From: Parvularcula sp038749595
Lineage (GTDB): Bacteria > Pseudomonadota > Alphaproteobacteria > Caulobacterales > Parvularculaceae
DNA length: 64,000 bases
Reading direction: 5' to 3'
Assembly: GCA_038749595.1 (NCBI GenBank)
Contig: JBCDHW010000010.1
Location: 1-64,000, forward strand
The notes beneath the pieces are model-generated. The model made no database searches, was not told where the DNA came from, and saw nothing but the letters and a program-made list of their open reading frames with translations. Below are positions 50,575 to 60,700 of this stretch, one piece after another. Made by a program: the position numbers and the translations under genes. How positions within the stretch are numbered: the first letter of the stretch is position 1; the number at the start of each line of letters is the position of its first letter.

Positions 50575-52770
50575 GTGCGTCGGCCAAGTCGTCCCTTTTC
50601 CGGTACAAAAGCCTCCCCGGGCATGACGCACGGGACAGGGGTCACCATATCGGTTGTCCTGGTGCTGATCGCTGCTGCCGCGGTCCTGACGGGCGGGATC
50701 ATCCGTGAACTGCATGCCAGCCGCCAAGAGGCGAGTGCGGCTGCACGTAGCTCAGCGGTCCTCCTTGGCGAAGCGTTGATGGCCGAACCGACCCTCGGGG
50801 TCAGCCCCGGCGACACAGCTGCGCAAAATCTCGAAACCATCTTGGACGATGGCAAACCGAAGGGCGGTGCGGCTTACCTCGTCACCCCAGACTTGATGCT
50901 CTCGGCAGGCAACGCGATCGCCTATAATCCCGGGTGGCAAACCGGCGCGCCGTCACCAGGATACCGGATTGCCATCCGTACACTGCCTGGTGCCGCAACG
51001 ATTATCACTGCAGCCCCAGCCGCGCCGCCTGTGTCTGTGCTCCTCCCCTACGGCGCTGCCGCGCTTTTTTTGATGCTCGGCGCGGTGGTCATTCTTCGCC
51101 GCCTCGGCCGGTTTGCCGAAGAAGCCGAAAAGCTCCGTGAAGATCGCGATGCTCTTTTGATGCGTACCCAGACCTTTGATAAAGCTGGCGCTGGCCTTTG
51201 GCGGCTGGAAAAAGGATTGGTCGCCCTGCCTGCCGCTCTCCGACGTGAGCTTGGCTATGCTGATCAAGCTGTCGGGGTGCCCGTCGGTGAGCTGCATATC
51301 ATTTTCGACGATACCAGCGTCAACGATGCCGCAACGTTTTTTCAAGGCAAATGGACGAGCGGCGACATTCAGCTCACAATGCCAAACGCGAGCGGTGCGC
51401 TGCGGTCTGCCCATTTCACCTATTGCGCTGATCACAACGCGGCTTGGGGGCTCTGCACACTGATCGGCGAGGAGCGCGTACGGAATGATCTCACCCCGCA
51501 GCTGACGCGCAGGCTCAACGAAACCTTGGCAGCGATCCCGCAAGCGTTCCTCCACTGGGATGAGAGCAATGTGCTTGTGTCCTGGAATGATCAGTTCTGC
51601 TCACTTTTCCGCATTGATGGGGCGAAACTTGAGCCTGGGATGATGGTCGATGAGGTCAGTGCGTTTTCGGCCATCGATCCGCGTTTTTTGCGTCAACACT
51701 TTGCACCGAGCACGCCGCCGCGTGCAGATGAAGAAGTTATTTTCCCTGGCGATCGCGTGATCAAAATCATCTGTAAACGAACACTCGGCGACGGATGGCT
51801 GTTCATCGGACAGGATGTCACCGAAGCCAAGGTCGAAGCAGAGGCCCGGGCCCGCAAAGAACGCGAGCTTCAGATGACGGTGCATATCCTCGAGCAGTCG
51901 CGGAAGGAGCTGTCGGATCTCAACCAGCGCTATGCGTTAGAACGGCAGCGTGCCGAGGATGCCAACCGCGCAAAGACCGAGTTTTTGGCGAACATCAGCC
52001 ATGAACTCCGTACACCGCTCAATGCTATTAACGGCTTTTCGGCGATCATGCAGTCGGAGCTGTACGGGCCGCTCGGCAGTGAGAAATATGCCGAATATGT
52101 CAATGATATCAATGACAGTGGCTGCCATCTCCTCGAGCTGATTGATGAGATTTTGGACTTGTCCAAAGTTGAGGCTGGTAAGATGGAGCTCCGTCTCAAG
52201 CCGCTTGATCTTGAGAAGCTGCTGGCCGAATCCATCCGCGTGATCGAGCCGCAATCGCGGGCGGATAACGTTCATCTGCATGCGGCCTATGATCATCTGC
52301 CGAGTGTCTTTGGCGATGCGCGCGCCGTGAAACAGGTGTTGTTGAACCTGCTCAGCAACGCCACGAAATTTACTGAAGGTGGCGGCCGGGTGACCCTGAC
52401 AACGGTCTCTGATCTTGACAGCGTGACCGTTATCATCGCTGACACTGGGCAAGGGATCGATGCGGACAATCTCACCCGACTTGGGACACCCTTTGTCAAT
52501 TTCGTCAGCTCACAGAAGAGAGACAAGCGTGGAACTGGCCTTGGCCTTGCTCTGTCCAAGTCGCTGATCGACGCTATGGGCGGAATTCTCTGCATCGCTA
52601 GCGAGAAAGGCCGCGGGACTGTGGCGGCCTTCACCCTGCCCCGGCGGCACGGGGTTGAGGTCACGCTGCCTGAAATCCTTTCGGGGAAAGTTCACGTGCT
52701 CACCGCATCAGGCGGTCATGGTGAGGCCACCCAGCGAACAGCGACGCCCTCGCCTATGGTGGCCGAGTAA
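50575..52770 (+). CDS. PAS-type sensor histidine kinase
   Basis: A 731-aa membrane kinase. Two membrane segments (about residues 22-42 and 152-175) bracket a periplasmic region. One or two PAS-like domains (around residues 195-300 and 310-420), a coiled coil and a HisKA domain with H476 in NISHELRTPLNAINGF follow, then a HATPase domain with LLNLLSNATKF, DTGQGID and GTGLGLALSK. There is no receiver. The start is a GTG with GAGG upstream. The sequence around H476 resembles the PdhS/DivJ-PleC-type kinases of Alphaproteobacteria, but an orthologue cannot be named. No response regulator gene is adjacent on this strand. Confidence 0.88.
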   Translation: MRRPSRPFSGTKASPGMTHGTGVTISVVLVLIAAAAVLTGGIIRELHASRQEASAAARSSAVLLGEALMAEPTLGVSPGDTAAQNLETILDDGKPKGGAAYLVTPDLMLSAGNAIAYNPGWQTGAPSPGYRIAIRTLPGAATIITAAPAAPPVSVLLPYGAAALFLMLGAVVILRRLGRFAEEAEKLREDRDALLMRTQTFDKAGAGLWRLEKGLVALPAALRRELGYADQAVGVPVGELHIIFDDTSVNDAATFFQGKWTSGDIQLTMPNASGALRSAHFTYCADHNAAWGLCTLIGEERVRNDLTPQLTRRLNETLAAIPQAFLHWDESNVLVSWNDQFCSLFRIDGAKLEPGMMVDEVSAFSAIDPRFLRQHFAPSTPPRADEEVIFPGDRVIKIICKRTLGDGWLFIGQDVTEAKVEAEARARKERELQMTVHILEQSRKELSDLNQRYALERQRAEDANRAKTEFLANISHELRTPLNAINGFSAIMQSELYGPLGSEKYAEYVNDINDSGCHLLELIDEILDLSKVEAGKMELRLKPLDLEKLLAESIRVIEPQSRADNVHLHAAYDHLPSVFGDARAVKQVLLNLLSNATKFTEGGGRVTLTTVSDLDSVTVIIADTGQGIDADNLTRLGTPFVNFVSSQKRDKRGTGLGLALSKSLIDAMGGILCIASEKGRGTVAAFTLPRRHGVEVTLPEILSGKVHVLTASGGHGEATQRTATPSPMVAE

Positions 52771-52775
52771 AACAA

Positions 52776-54413
52776 TCAGCTCACAGCGGTTTCAGCCGGC
52801 TGTGCGACGCTTTTGCGCGCAGCGGCTGTGGGTTTGAGGCCGGGTAGCGCGATGCGGATTCCCAGGCCATAGGCCGACGTCGGTGTCAGGTTGCGCCCCG
52901 GGTGCTGATGCGGCAGGCCGCGGGTAATCGTCAGTCGTCCGCCGTGACGGCGCACGATCGCAGCGACCAGTGATAGACCGAGACCGTTACCCGCCGTGGA
53001 ACGGCTCTGCTCAAGCCTGACGAAGCGCCGGGTAATCCGTTCACGGTCCGCCTCCGCAACGCCCGGCCCGTTGTCCATGATCGACAAGAGCACGCCGCCG
53101 GTGGGCCGCGGCGCCACGGTCAGCTCGATCCGCGGCTTAATCCCCCGTTCCTCCGCATGCCGCGCATATTTCATGGCGTTGTCGAGAAGGTTCGCGATCG
53201 CTTGACTGATCAGCTCACGACTGCCTTGGACAGGCTTGGTTTCTTCGAGGTTCGCGACCAAATCGAAGCCTTCATCGTCCGCAGCCGGAATATAAAGCTC
53301 AAGCATCTCCTCGGCCAAGGCTTTAAGATCAATCGTACCCGCCACAACGCCGGTCCCTGCCTCGATCCGCGTGATCGACAAGAGCGCGTTAAAAGTCTTG
53401 AGCAAACGCTCGACCTCGTCGCGGGTCTTCACGAGGACGTTCTCGGAATCGTTCTCTTGGTCGACCTCCGTTTCAGAAATAACGCTGTCGAGCCTGGCTT
53501 TGATGCGCGTCAGCGGGGAACGGAGATCGTGGGCGATGTTGTCGGAGACTTGCCGCATCCCGGTCATCAACTGCTCGATCTGATCGAGCATCGTGTTGAT
53601 GTTCCGTGCAAGGATATCAAACTCGTCGCCCGCCCCCGTTACAGGGAGGCGCCGCGCCAGGTCCCCTTCGGTGATGGCCTCTACCGAACGGTTGATGTTG
53701 TCGAGACGCCGAACCAGCGACGTCCCTAAGATCGCGCCGAGCGCCACGGCCAGGAGAAGCGTCACACCGATGACACGGATGACAATATCTTCTCGGGTCT
53801 GACGAAGTTGGTGGAGCGAATCGATGTCCCTCGCCAGGACCAAGATCGCCTTCACCGGCGTACCCAGAGTTCCTTGCTCGTAAACCAACGTGCGGCTCAG
53901 CCCGAGATAACGGCGCGGCTTTGGCGCGGTCTCGCTAAACAGGGGTCTCTCGGGGGCGCGGTCGAACTCAAACGATCCCTCCGCACCCACCATAGACCAA
54001 GGCATGCCGTCGAGATTGCCAAAGTAGCGGCTGGCTGTGTTGCCGTCGTCGAGCCAGATCATGTAGCGCGAATTGACCGGAAATTTGTTGCTTTCGGCTT
54101 CTAGAACGACGGCATTGAGGGCGCTCCAGTCCGGAGCGCCGGAATTCTCGCTGACCCGCTCGAGGCGGTCGAGCTCCGCTTCAAGCTCAGCCTCAATGGT
54201 GTTGAACGCAGCTCCGATCGTTGCTTCGTAGACGACGTATCCGAGGATCGTCACACTACAGACGAACAACGCCGCCGCAAAGATGATGTAGCGAAAGGCA
54301 GTCGTGTTCAGCGCACGGAAAAAGGGCTTCCGTCGGAAGCCCCCTTCGCTGTTCTCGCTGTCTTCTAGGACCAAATCGCCGCGCAGGCCGCCCCGTCCCG
54401 CGGTGTCGTTCAT
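52776..54413 (-). CDS. HAMP-domain sensor histidine kinase
   Basis: A 545-aa two-component kinase. Membrane helices at about 43-63 and 211-234 bracket a periplasmic sensor region. A HAMP domain (VRRLDNINRSVEAITEGDLARRLP) follows, then HisKA with H295 in NIAHDLRSPLTRIK, and the HATPase boxes LLDNAMKYA, DNGPGV and GNGLGLSLV. It lies one base from its response regulator on the same strand and downstream of degP, suggesting an envelope-stress circuit. It ends 6 nt from the converging PAS kinase stop. Confidence 0.93.
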   Translation of the reverse strand: MNDTAGRGGLRGDLVLEDSENSEGGFRRKPFFRALNTTAFRYIIFAAALFVCSVTILGYVVYEATIGAAFNTIEAELEAELDRLERVSENSGAPDWSALNAVVLEAESNKFPVNSRYMIWLDDGNTASRYFGNLDGMPWSMVGAEGSFEFDRAPERPLFSETAPKPRRYLGLSRTLVYEQGTLGTPVKAILVLARDIDSLHQLRQTREDIVIRVIGVTLLLAVALGAILGTSLVRRLDNINRSVEAITEGDLARRLPVTGAGDEFDILARNINTMLDQIEQLMTGMRQVSDNIAHDLRSPLTRIKARLDSVISETEVDQENDSENVLVKTRDEVERLLKTFNALLSITRIEAGTGVVAGTIDLKALAEEMLELYIPAADDEGFDLVANLEETKPVQGSRELISQAIANLLDNAMKYARHAEERGIKPRIELTVAPRPTGGVLLSIMDNGPGVAEADRERITRRFVRLEQSRSTAGNGLGLSLVAAIVRRHGGRLTITRGLPHQHPGRNLTPTSAYGLGIRIALPGLKPTAAARKSVAQPAETAVS

Positions 54414-54414
54414 C

Positions 54415-55095
54415 TTAAGTGTCGCTATCCGTCAGTGTGTAGCCCGCGCCGCGCACCGTTCGGAGCAATGGCTTCTCGAAGTCTTTGTCGATCTTTGCGC
54501 GGAGACGGCTGATATGGACATCAATTACGTTCGTCTGCGGATCGAAATGGTATTCCCAAACGTTTTCGAGGAGCATCGTCCGGGTCACAACCTGGCCGGC
54601 ATGGCGCAGAAGATATTCGAGGAGCCGGAATTCCCGAGGCTGCAGATCAATCTTCTTCCCGCCCCGGCGAACAGTCCGTGCAAGGATGTCCATTTCGAGA
54701 TCGGCGACAGAGAATGTTGTTTGGATGTTTGTCGGCCCGCGCCGCCGACCGAGCGCCTCAACGCGGGCGATCAGTTCGGAGAGCTCATAAGGTTTGACGA
54801 GATAATCGTCGCCGCCTGACTGAAGACCGGCGACCCGGTCATCAACCTCGCCGAGCGCGGAGAGAAAGAGAGCGGGCGTCTCGTCACCTTCGGCCCGCCG
54901 CTCCTCGAGCAGCGATAAGCCATCCTTATGCGGAAGCATACGGTCAATGACGTATGCGTCATATCCGCCGGAGACCGCCATGTCCTTGCCGACGCGCCCG
55001 TCAAGAGCATGGTCGACGGCATGGCCAGCGTGGCGCAGCCCCTTGACCAGGAAGGTCGCCGCATCAGCGTCGTCTTCAATCACCAAAATCCGCAT
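54415..55095 (-). CDS. OmpR-family response regulator
   Basis: A 226-aa regulator with a receiver domain (E7/D8 acidic pocket, phosphoacceptor D51 in VIDRMLP, K in DDYLVKPYE) and a C-terminal winged helix (FRLLEYLLRHAGQVVTRTMLLENVW, NVIDVHISRLRAKID, VRGAGYTL). Its gene is 18 nt after the degP stop and overlaps closely with the kinase gene, one transcript being likely. Confidence 0.95.
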   Translation of the reverse strand: MRILVIEDDADAATFLVKGLRHAGHAVDHALDGRVGKDMAVSGGYDAYVIDRMLPHKDGLSLLEERRAEGDETPALFLSALGEVDDRVAGLQSGGDDYLVKPYELSELIARVEALGRRRGPTNIQTTFSVADLEMDILARTVRRGGKKIDLQPREFRLLEYLLRHAGQVVTRTMLLENVWEYHFDPQTNVIDVHISRLRAKIDKDFEKPLLRTVRGAGYTLTDSDT

Positions 55096-55113
55096 ACTGT
55101 GTTCTCCTCACCC

Positions 55114-56601
55114 TTAGGAGTTGATGGGCAACGCGCGGAAATCAAGACCTTGCCTTGTCTGCACACGAAGTAAAATGGCACCTCGGTCGCGTTTCTTCGC
55201 AGCCTCAACGGCGTCCTCGATATCGCGGGGGCTGGACACTTTTTTATTGTCCGCCTCCATAACGACCATTCCGGGGCGGATACCCGCAGCGGCAGCGTCA
55301 CTGTCGCGATCAACGTCGCTGATCAGGACACCGTCAATGTCTTCTTCGATGCCAAGGCGACGGCGTGCCGAATCGTCGAGTGTGCGGAAGCTGACGCCAA
55401 GGCGCTCGGTGACTTCACTCTCTTGTTCCGGTGCCTCTCCGCGGGACATCGCGGCGAGAACGGGGGCCTCACGGCGATCAAGCTTGACGGTGAAGGTGCG
55501 CTCACGACCATCGCGGAAAGCTTTGATCCTGACGCTTTCACCCGGCGCGAAACTTCCGACCTTGCGCGTGAGGTCAGTGGATGACTCGATCTTCTGACCC
55601 TCAAGCTCAATGACCACGTCGCCAGCTTTCAGCCCAGCCTTCTGCGCGGGAGAGTCGGGATTGACGTTGGCGATCAGTGCGCCCGTCCGATCCTCAAGCC
55701 CCACAGCGGCGAGAATTTCGGGCTCGGTATCGCGGACGGAAACACCGAGGAAACCGCGACTGACCGACCCTGTACTGATGATCTGCCGGACGACGCCATC
55801 GGCAACATCGGCGGGGATCGCGAGGCCGATGCCTGCGTTGACGCCGGTGGGCGAAATGATCGCCGTGTTGACGCCGATAACGTTGCCTTTGACGTCAAAC
55901 GTCGGGCCGCCGGAGTTGCCGCGGTTGATCGAGGCGTCGATCTGGATGAAGTCTGCGTACGGAATTTCAGGACCACTCTCGCGGCCAAGCGCTGAAACGA
56001 TCCCGGAGGTGACGGTACCGCCGAGGCCGAACGGATTGCCCACCGCGAGGACATAATCGCCTACGCGTAGATCAGCGTCGGGGGAGAAGCGCACAAAGCG
56101 CTGCTCAGCCGAGGGCTCAACCTTGAGGACCGCGATGTCGGTTTCGGGGTCGGTGCCGACCAGCACTGCATCGAGCTCATCGCCATTGTTGAGCACCACG
56201 GTGATCGTGTCCGACTCTTCGATCACGTGGTTGTTGGTGACGATGTGGCCGTTATCGTCGATAAAGAAGCCGGAACCCTCGCCCGTTGCGCGGCGTGGTC
56301 GCGCTTCACCGGTCCCGCCAAAGCGGTCACGCAGGCCGGGCAACAGCCGCTCGAGTTCCGGCGGCAAGCCGTCCATCACCGCGCCCGCTTCGACTTCTCT
56401 CTCCGTCCGGATCGAGACCACAGCGGGGCTCACCTTCTCCACGAGATCCGCAAAGCTCAGGCGCTTGTAGAGTTCGGCGTTGTTCACCGCGAACTCGTCC
56501 ATGTCGACGCTTTCCTGCGCAGAGGCAGGGGTAAGCGTCATGGCGCTCAAGGCCAGTGCAGAAACAGCAGCGAAGCTGTGCTTTCGAAGGGATCGCGTCA
56601 T
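55114..56601 (-). CDS. Do-family periplasmic serine endopeptidase
   Basis: A 495-aa protease/chaperone of the DegP/MucD type. Signal peptide (MTRSLRKHSFAAVSALALSAMTLTPASA), catalytic triad H125 (TNNHVI), D155 (DIAVL), S230 (GNSGGP), then two PDZ domains. It degrades misfolded periplasmic proteins. The ATG at 56601 is chosen for the signal peptide; an ATG at 56622 is possible. It precedes the two-component genes on the same strand. Confidence 0.93.
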   Translation of the reverse strand: MTRSLRKHSFAAVSALALSAMTLTPASAQESVDMDEFAVNNAELYKRLSFADLVEKVSPAVVSIRTEREVEAGAVMDGLPPELERLLPGLRDRFGGTGEARPRRATGEGSGFFIDDNGHIVTNNHVIEESDTITVVLNNGDELDAVLVGTDPETDIAVLKVEPSAEQRFVRFSPDADLRVGDYVLAVGNPFGLGGTVTSGIVSALGRESGPEIPYADFIQIDASINRGNSGGPTFDVKGNVIGVNTAIISPTGVNAGIGLAIPADVADGVVRQIISTGSVSRGFLGVSVRDTEPEILAAVGLEDRTGALIANVNPDSPAQKAGLKAGDVVIELEGQKIESSTDLTRKVGSFAPGESVRIKAFRDGRERTFTVKLDRREAPVLAAMSRGEAPEQESEVTERLGVSFRTLDDSARRRLGIEEDIDGVLISDVDRDSDAAAAGIRPGMVVMEADNKKVSSPRDIEDAVEAAKKRDRGAILLRVQTRQGLDFRALPINS

Positions 56602-56710
56602 CGGTTCTTTGGTCTCCAGCATAATCTTGCTTTCGCATCCACGTAAGGAGCCGTTACAGCTGATGGAACTTAAGGACTGGCAAGGCCCTATGGTTACTGA
56701 GTACCGCGCT

Positions 56711-57661
56711 TTACTGCGCTTCGGCCATTCCGGCGGCGTCCTGGTCTTCGTCGTCACCTGCCCAGGAGCGCATAAAGGCTTCGAGATCAGCGTCAAGCGC
56801 GGCAGGAAGCTTGATACGAACTTTGACGAGAAAATCGCTATAAGTACCTGATTTTGATTGTTTAAGACCCTTACTCTTCAAGCGAAAGATGACCCCTGAA
56901 GACGTGTTGGCGGGAATTTTGATCGTGGCCCGGCCTGACAAGGTCGCAACGCTCAGCTTGCCGCCGAGAACGGCTGTCTTGAGCGGCAAGGGCGCTTCGG
57001 TCAGGACATGATCACCTTGTAATTCAAAATCGGGATGCGGGGTGACCGAAACCTCGACGAACAGGTCACCGGGCTGGCCGCCGCGGGTGCCCTGCTGGCC
57101 TTTGCCCCGCAACCGCAGGGTCTGCCCGTCGCGAAGCCCTTCAGGGATGGTCACATCGACCGTATCGCCCTGGGGCAAGGTCACCCGCTTCTTCGCGCCT
57201 TGAGCGGCTTCGAGGAAAGGAACCGTGAGGCGGGTGCGGATGTCTCTGCCCTTTTCGGGTTGCCGGTGTTGGCGCCCCATCGACTCGCCGCGCCCGAAGA
57301 AATCAGAGAAGACATCCCCGAAGTCCTCAAAGCTGCGGGATTGGCGGCCGCGCTGGGCGCGCTCCTGGAAGCGTCGGGCAGCCTCCGCCGGGTCGACCCC
57401 GGCGAAAGGGCCACCTTGGCCGAACGCCCCGCGGTCGTTGCCTTCGGCATCGATTTCGCCGCGGTCAAAGCGTTTGCGCTTCGCTTCGTCGCCAATAATC
57501 TCAAACGCAGCGGTGGCCGCCTTGAACTTATCCTCCGCCGCAGCGTCCCCAGGGTTTCGGTCCGGGTGATACTGCTTCGCCAGTTTCCGATAAGCGCTGC
57601 GGATATCGTCTTGCGACGCTTGTCGGCCGACGCCCAGCATCGTGTAGGGGTCTTTCGCCAA
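56711..57661 (-). CDS. DnaJ-like co-chaperone (CbpA type)
   Basis: A 316-aa J-protein. The J-domain has the HPD tripeptide in KQYHPDRNPG. A glycine/phenylalanine-rich stretch (FEDFGDVFSDFFGRGE) and a two-part C-terminal substrate-binding domain follow (VTIPEGLRDGQTLRLRGKG, AVLGGKLSVATLSGRATIKIP). The zinc-finger domain of DnaJ is missing, as in CbpA. The start is a TTG with GGGAG upstream; the first ATG would lose the start of the J-domain. Co-direction with degP suggests a proteostasis group. Confidence 0.92.
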   Translation of the reverse strand: MAKDPYTMLGVGRQASQDDIRSAYRKLAKQYHPDRNPGDAAAEDKFKAATAAFEIIGDEAKRKRFDRGEIDAEGNDRGAFGQGGPFAGVDPAEAARRFQERAQRGRQSRSFEDFGDVFSDFFGRGESMGRQHRQPEKGRDIRTRLTVPFLEAAQGAKKRVTLPQGDTVDVTIPEGLRDGQTLRLRGKGQQGTRGGQPGDLFVEVSVTPHPDFELQGDHVLTEAPLPLKTAVLGGKLSVATLSGRATIKIPANTSSGVIFRLKSKGLKQSKSGTYSDFLVKVRIKLPAALDADLEAFMRSWAGDDEDQDAAGMAEAQ

Positions 57662-57738
57662 AGGGCGCTCCCAAGTGTCTAATCCCAGCTGGGATGTTGA
57701 TCAGGCGGGAGCCTATTTCAACCGCTTCGGCGCGAAGA

Positions 57739-60700
57739 TCAAAGCGCGATCGTCGCTGACCGGCCGGGACCATAGCTTGAGGAAATCTGCGCGACCCGGG
57801 CAACCGCACCCGACGGTTGGTCAAAGACATGCTCAGGAGCGCTTGTTTCAACGTCTTCGAGAATGCCTCCGGTGCTGTTTTCAATGGTGACGCGGTAGCG
57901 TTCGGTGGTCTCGCCGAGGGGGATATCCCCTTCGGCCCAGCGATCGCCGCCGACCCGCGAGCGCCTGATCCAAGAGAGATGACGACCGCCAGAAACCGCA
58001 GAAACCTCGAGGTGGACAGGAGCAAACGGCCGGACTGCCTCGCCGGTCAGCGCAACGGAGCTGGTTCGGAAGGGATAAGCACCGGGCAGCGCCGAGCTGG
58101 GCCCCACCTCAAACACTTCCGTCTGGCCCCAGCGCTCAGGCGCCAGGGGCAAAGCGGAAAGGTCTTCGAGGAAGACGATCCGAGCGCCTGCTGACGCTCC
58201 GAGCGCGGCTTTATTCTCGGTGGCGCGGCGACCACGGAGCAGCTCGGTCAGGACCCATGTGCCATCCCCTTGGAGCACCGCGTCGCGGTATTGCAGCAGC
58301 TCCCACCCGGCGCTGGTCTCAACAGCGCAAAGATGTTCACCGGAAAGAACCGCTTCGGCGGGAATGCTCGCAAGGCTGCCGGCAGGCAGGGTGATGTGCA
58401 CACGCCCGGCCCGATCCCAACGGCTGCAGGGCCCCGGCGCGAGGTTCGCCACCAAGCGGCCCATGGCGACTTGGCGCGTCAGCGTCGTTTGCAGCACTTG
58501 GTTCTCACCCTCTCCCGCATAGACCAGCGCTCCGCCTGGCCAAGGATCAGCGAAGGCTGCCAGCCACAGCAAAGCTGTATCAGGATCTTCACCGAGGAGA
58601 GGGATATCGAGCGCGGCAAACGCGACCGTGCCGTAAACCACCGGAAGGTGGCCGGGATCGGCGCTCAAGCCCGCATAAGATGAACCGAACAAACCAGGGT
58701 CCGTTTGAACAGCCGTGATCTCGCGCACCGGCCCCTCACGCATCTGCACGATACGGACGATCAGCTCACCATCGCCCGTCGTCACCCGGAGCGTGTCCGC
58801 AGGCTCGATCCCGTCGGCAACCTCGGGAAGCGCGAAGTGCGCCGTGGCTCGGAGAGCGCGCGCCTCGGCGAGGAGCGAACGGGCGCGGCCTTCCGCCTCC
58901 CCTTGCTCCAGCACGACCGCCGTGCCAACCCGCTGGGTCCGCCCCGGTCCGTGCCGCTCATCACGCACTTCGGTGGTTTTGACCGCGAAGTCGGAGAGTT
59001 CGTCTTGGTACGTCACAGCTAGCGCGCTGGGAAGCTCTTCGTCCTGGGCGTGCTCAACCGCAACCAAAGGACCCTCGCCTGGATCAATGACGTCGTCCTC
59101 CGTCAACGCGTGTTGAGGGATCCCGTCGCGTGGCCGGATGATCAGAAGACCATCCCGCGCTGTTGCATCGAGTTGATAGAGATCGAACAGCGGCTCAAGC
59201 GCTTCCCGGCCTGTTGTTGGATCGAGCAACGTCAGCCCACTGACGAGGTCATCACACGCCGACGCGTCAATAGCCGAAAGGCCTGCCTCACTGGCGAGTT
59301 GTGTGATTAAACCACTAAGCGGGATGCGTCCCGCCCGGCCGTTGAGCCAATGCCCCGTCACCCAATTCTGATTATCCGCCCAAAGATCACCGCGGGCCGG
59401 GAAGTCGGGGAACGGACGCGCGTCCCAAGCGTAGACGAACATCCGCGCGGGATCGACCATCGGGCCGCTGTAAACGCTACTCACCGGGTTTTTGGCGCTG
59501 TCGCTCCAAAAGCGGTGGTAGGCCTCCAGCATCGCACGCTGGATCCGGTCATCGCGCGCGCCCGTCGAGAAATATGGCGGCGCACTCTCGGAGGATTTGG
59601 GATCAACGAAAACGTTGGGCTGGTTGGCGCCCTTATCGATGGCGGGGCAGCCCAGTTCCGTGAACCAAATGGGCTTTGACTGCGGCACCCAAGGCGTGTT
59701 GCTCGTCGCTTTGATCCCGCCTGGCCGCTCCGTATGCGGATTCATCCACCAGGACCAAAGATCCTTGGGCCGGAAGACCCAAGCTTCGTTATACGCACCA
59801 TCGGTAATCGGTGTACGCACTTGTGCGGCGCGATCCGCTTCACTGGCATAGTACCAATCGTAGCCTTCACCGCTGGAGATCCCGCTCTCGAGATAGGAGA
59901 GGTCGTAGGGCCCCTCGGCAGTACCAGCGTCGAGGTGGGTGTTGCCTTCCCGCCAGTCGGCAATGGGTAAGTAGTTGTCGATCCCCACAAAATCGACATT
60001 TCCATCGGCCCACAACGTATCCAGCGGATAAAGCAAATCGCCCGAACCATCGTTCGGTTTGTGGTTGGCGTACTCGGACCAATCGGCGCCGTAGGAGACC
60101 AACGCGCCCGGCAGTTGCGCCTTCACCAGCGCGGCCAGCGCGACCAACCGCTCCACCGCCGGATAAGCGCCGGTGTCGTCACGCAGCTGCGTCAGGCCGC
60201 GCAGCTCAGAACCGAGCAGCACAGCATCAACACCGCCTTCCGACGCCGCAAGGGTGGCGTAGTGCAGCACCATCGCATCCCACTGATCGAAGAACGCATT
60301 GATCTGTGTTCTGATGGCAGAAGTTTTGTCGTCGGCCAGGGCGTTTGCGGTGATCCGGCCGCGCCAAGGAAAGGCGCCTTGCTCGGCTCCGCCATAGGGG
60401 TCCGGAAGGCCGTTACCGGCAGGTACATCCATCAGCAAAAAGGGATGCAGCATGACCATAGCGCCCCGGGCCTTCAGCTCACGGATTGCCTGGCGCACGC
60501 CTTGGTCCGACGGCGTCCCACCGTATGACGGCCGTCCATTGGTATCGGTCAAAAGCCGCGCGGACTGCCGATCGTAGCCCGCCACGCCCCACGCATCGGG
60601 CTCCGTCACCCGATCGCGCAGCTCAACCCCCGGCGTAACGGTACAGTGGCCCGCGCGCAGGTCATCTCCGAACCAGCTGACCACCAGCGATGTCGCCGCC

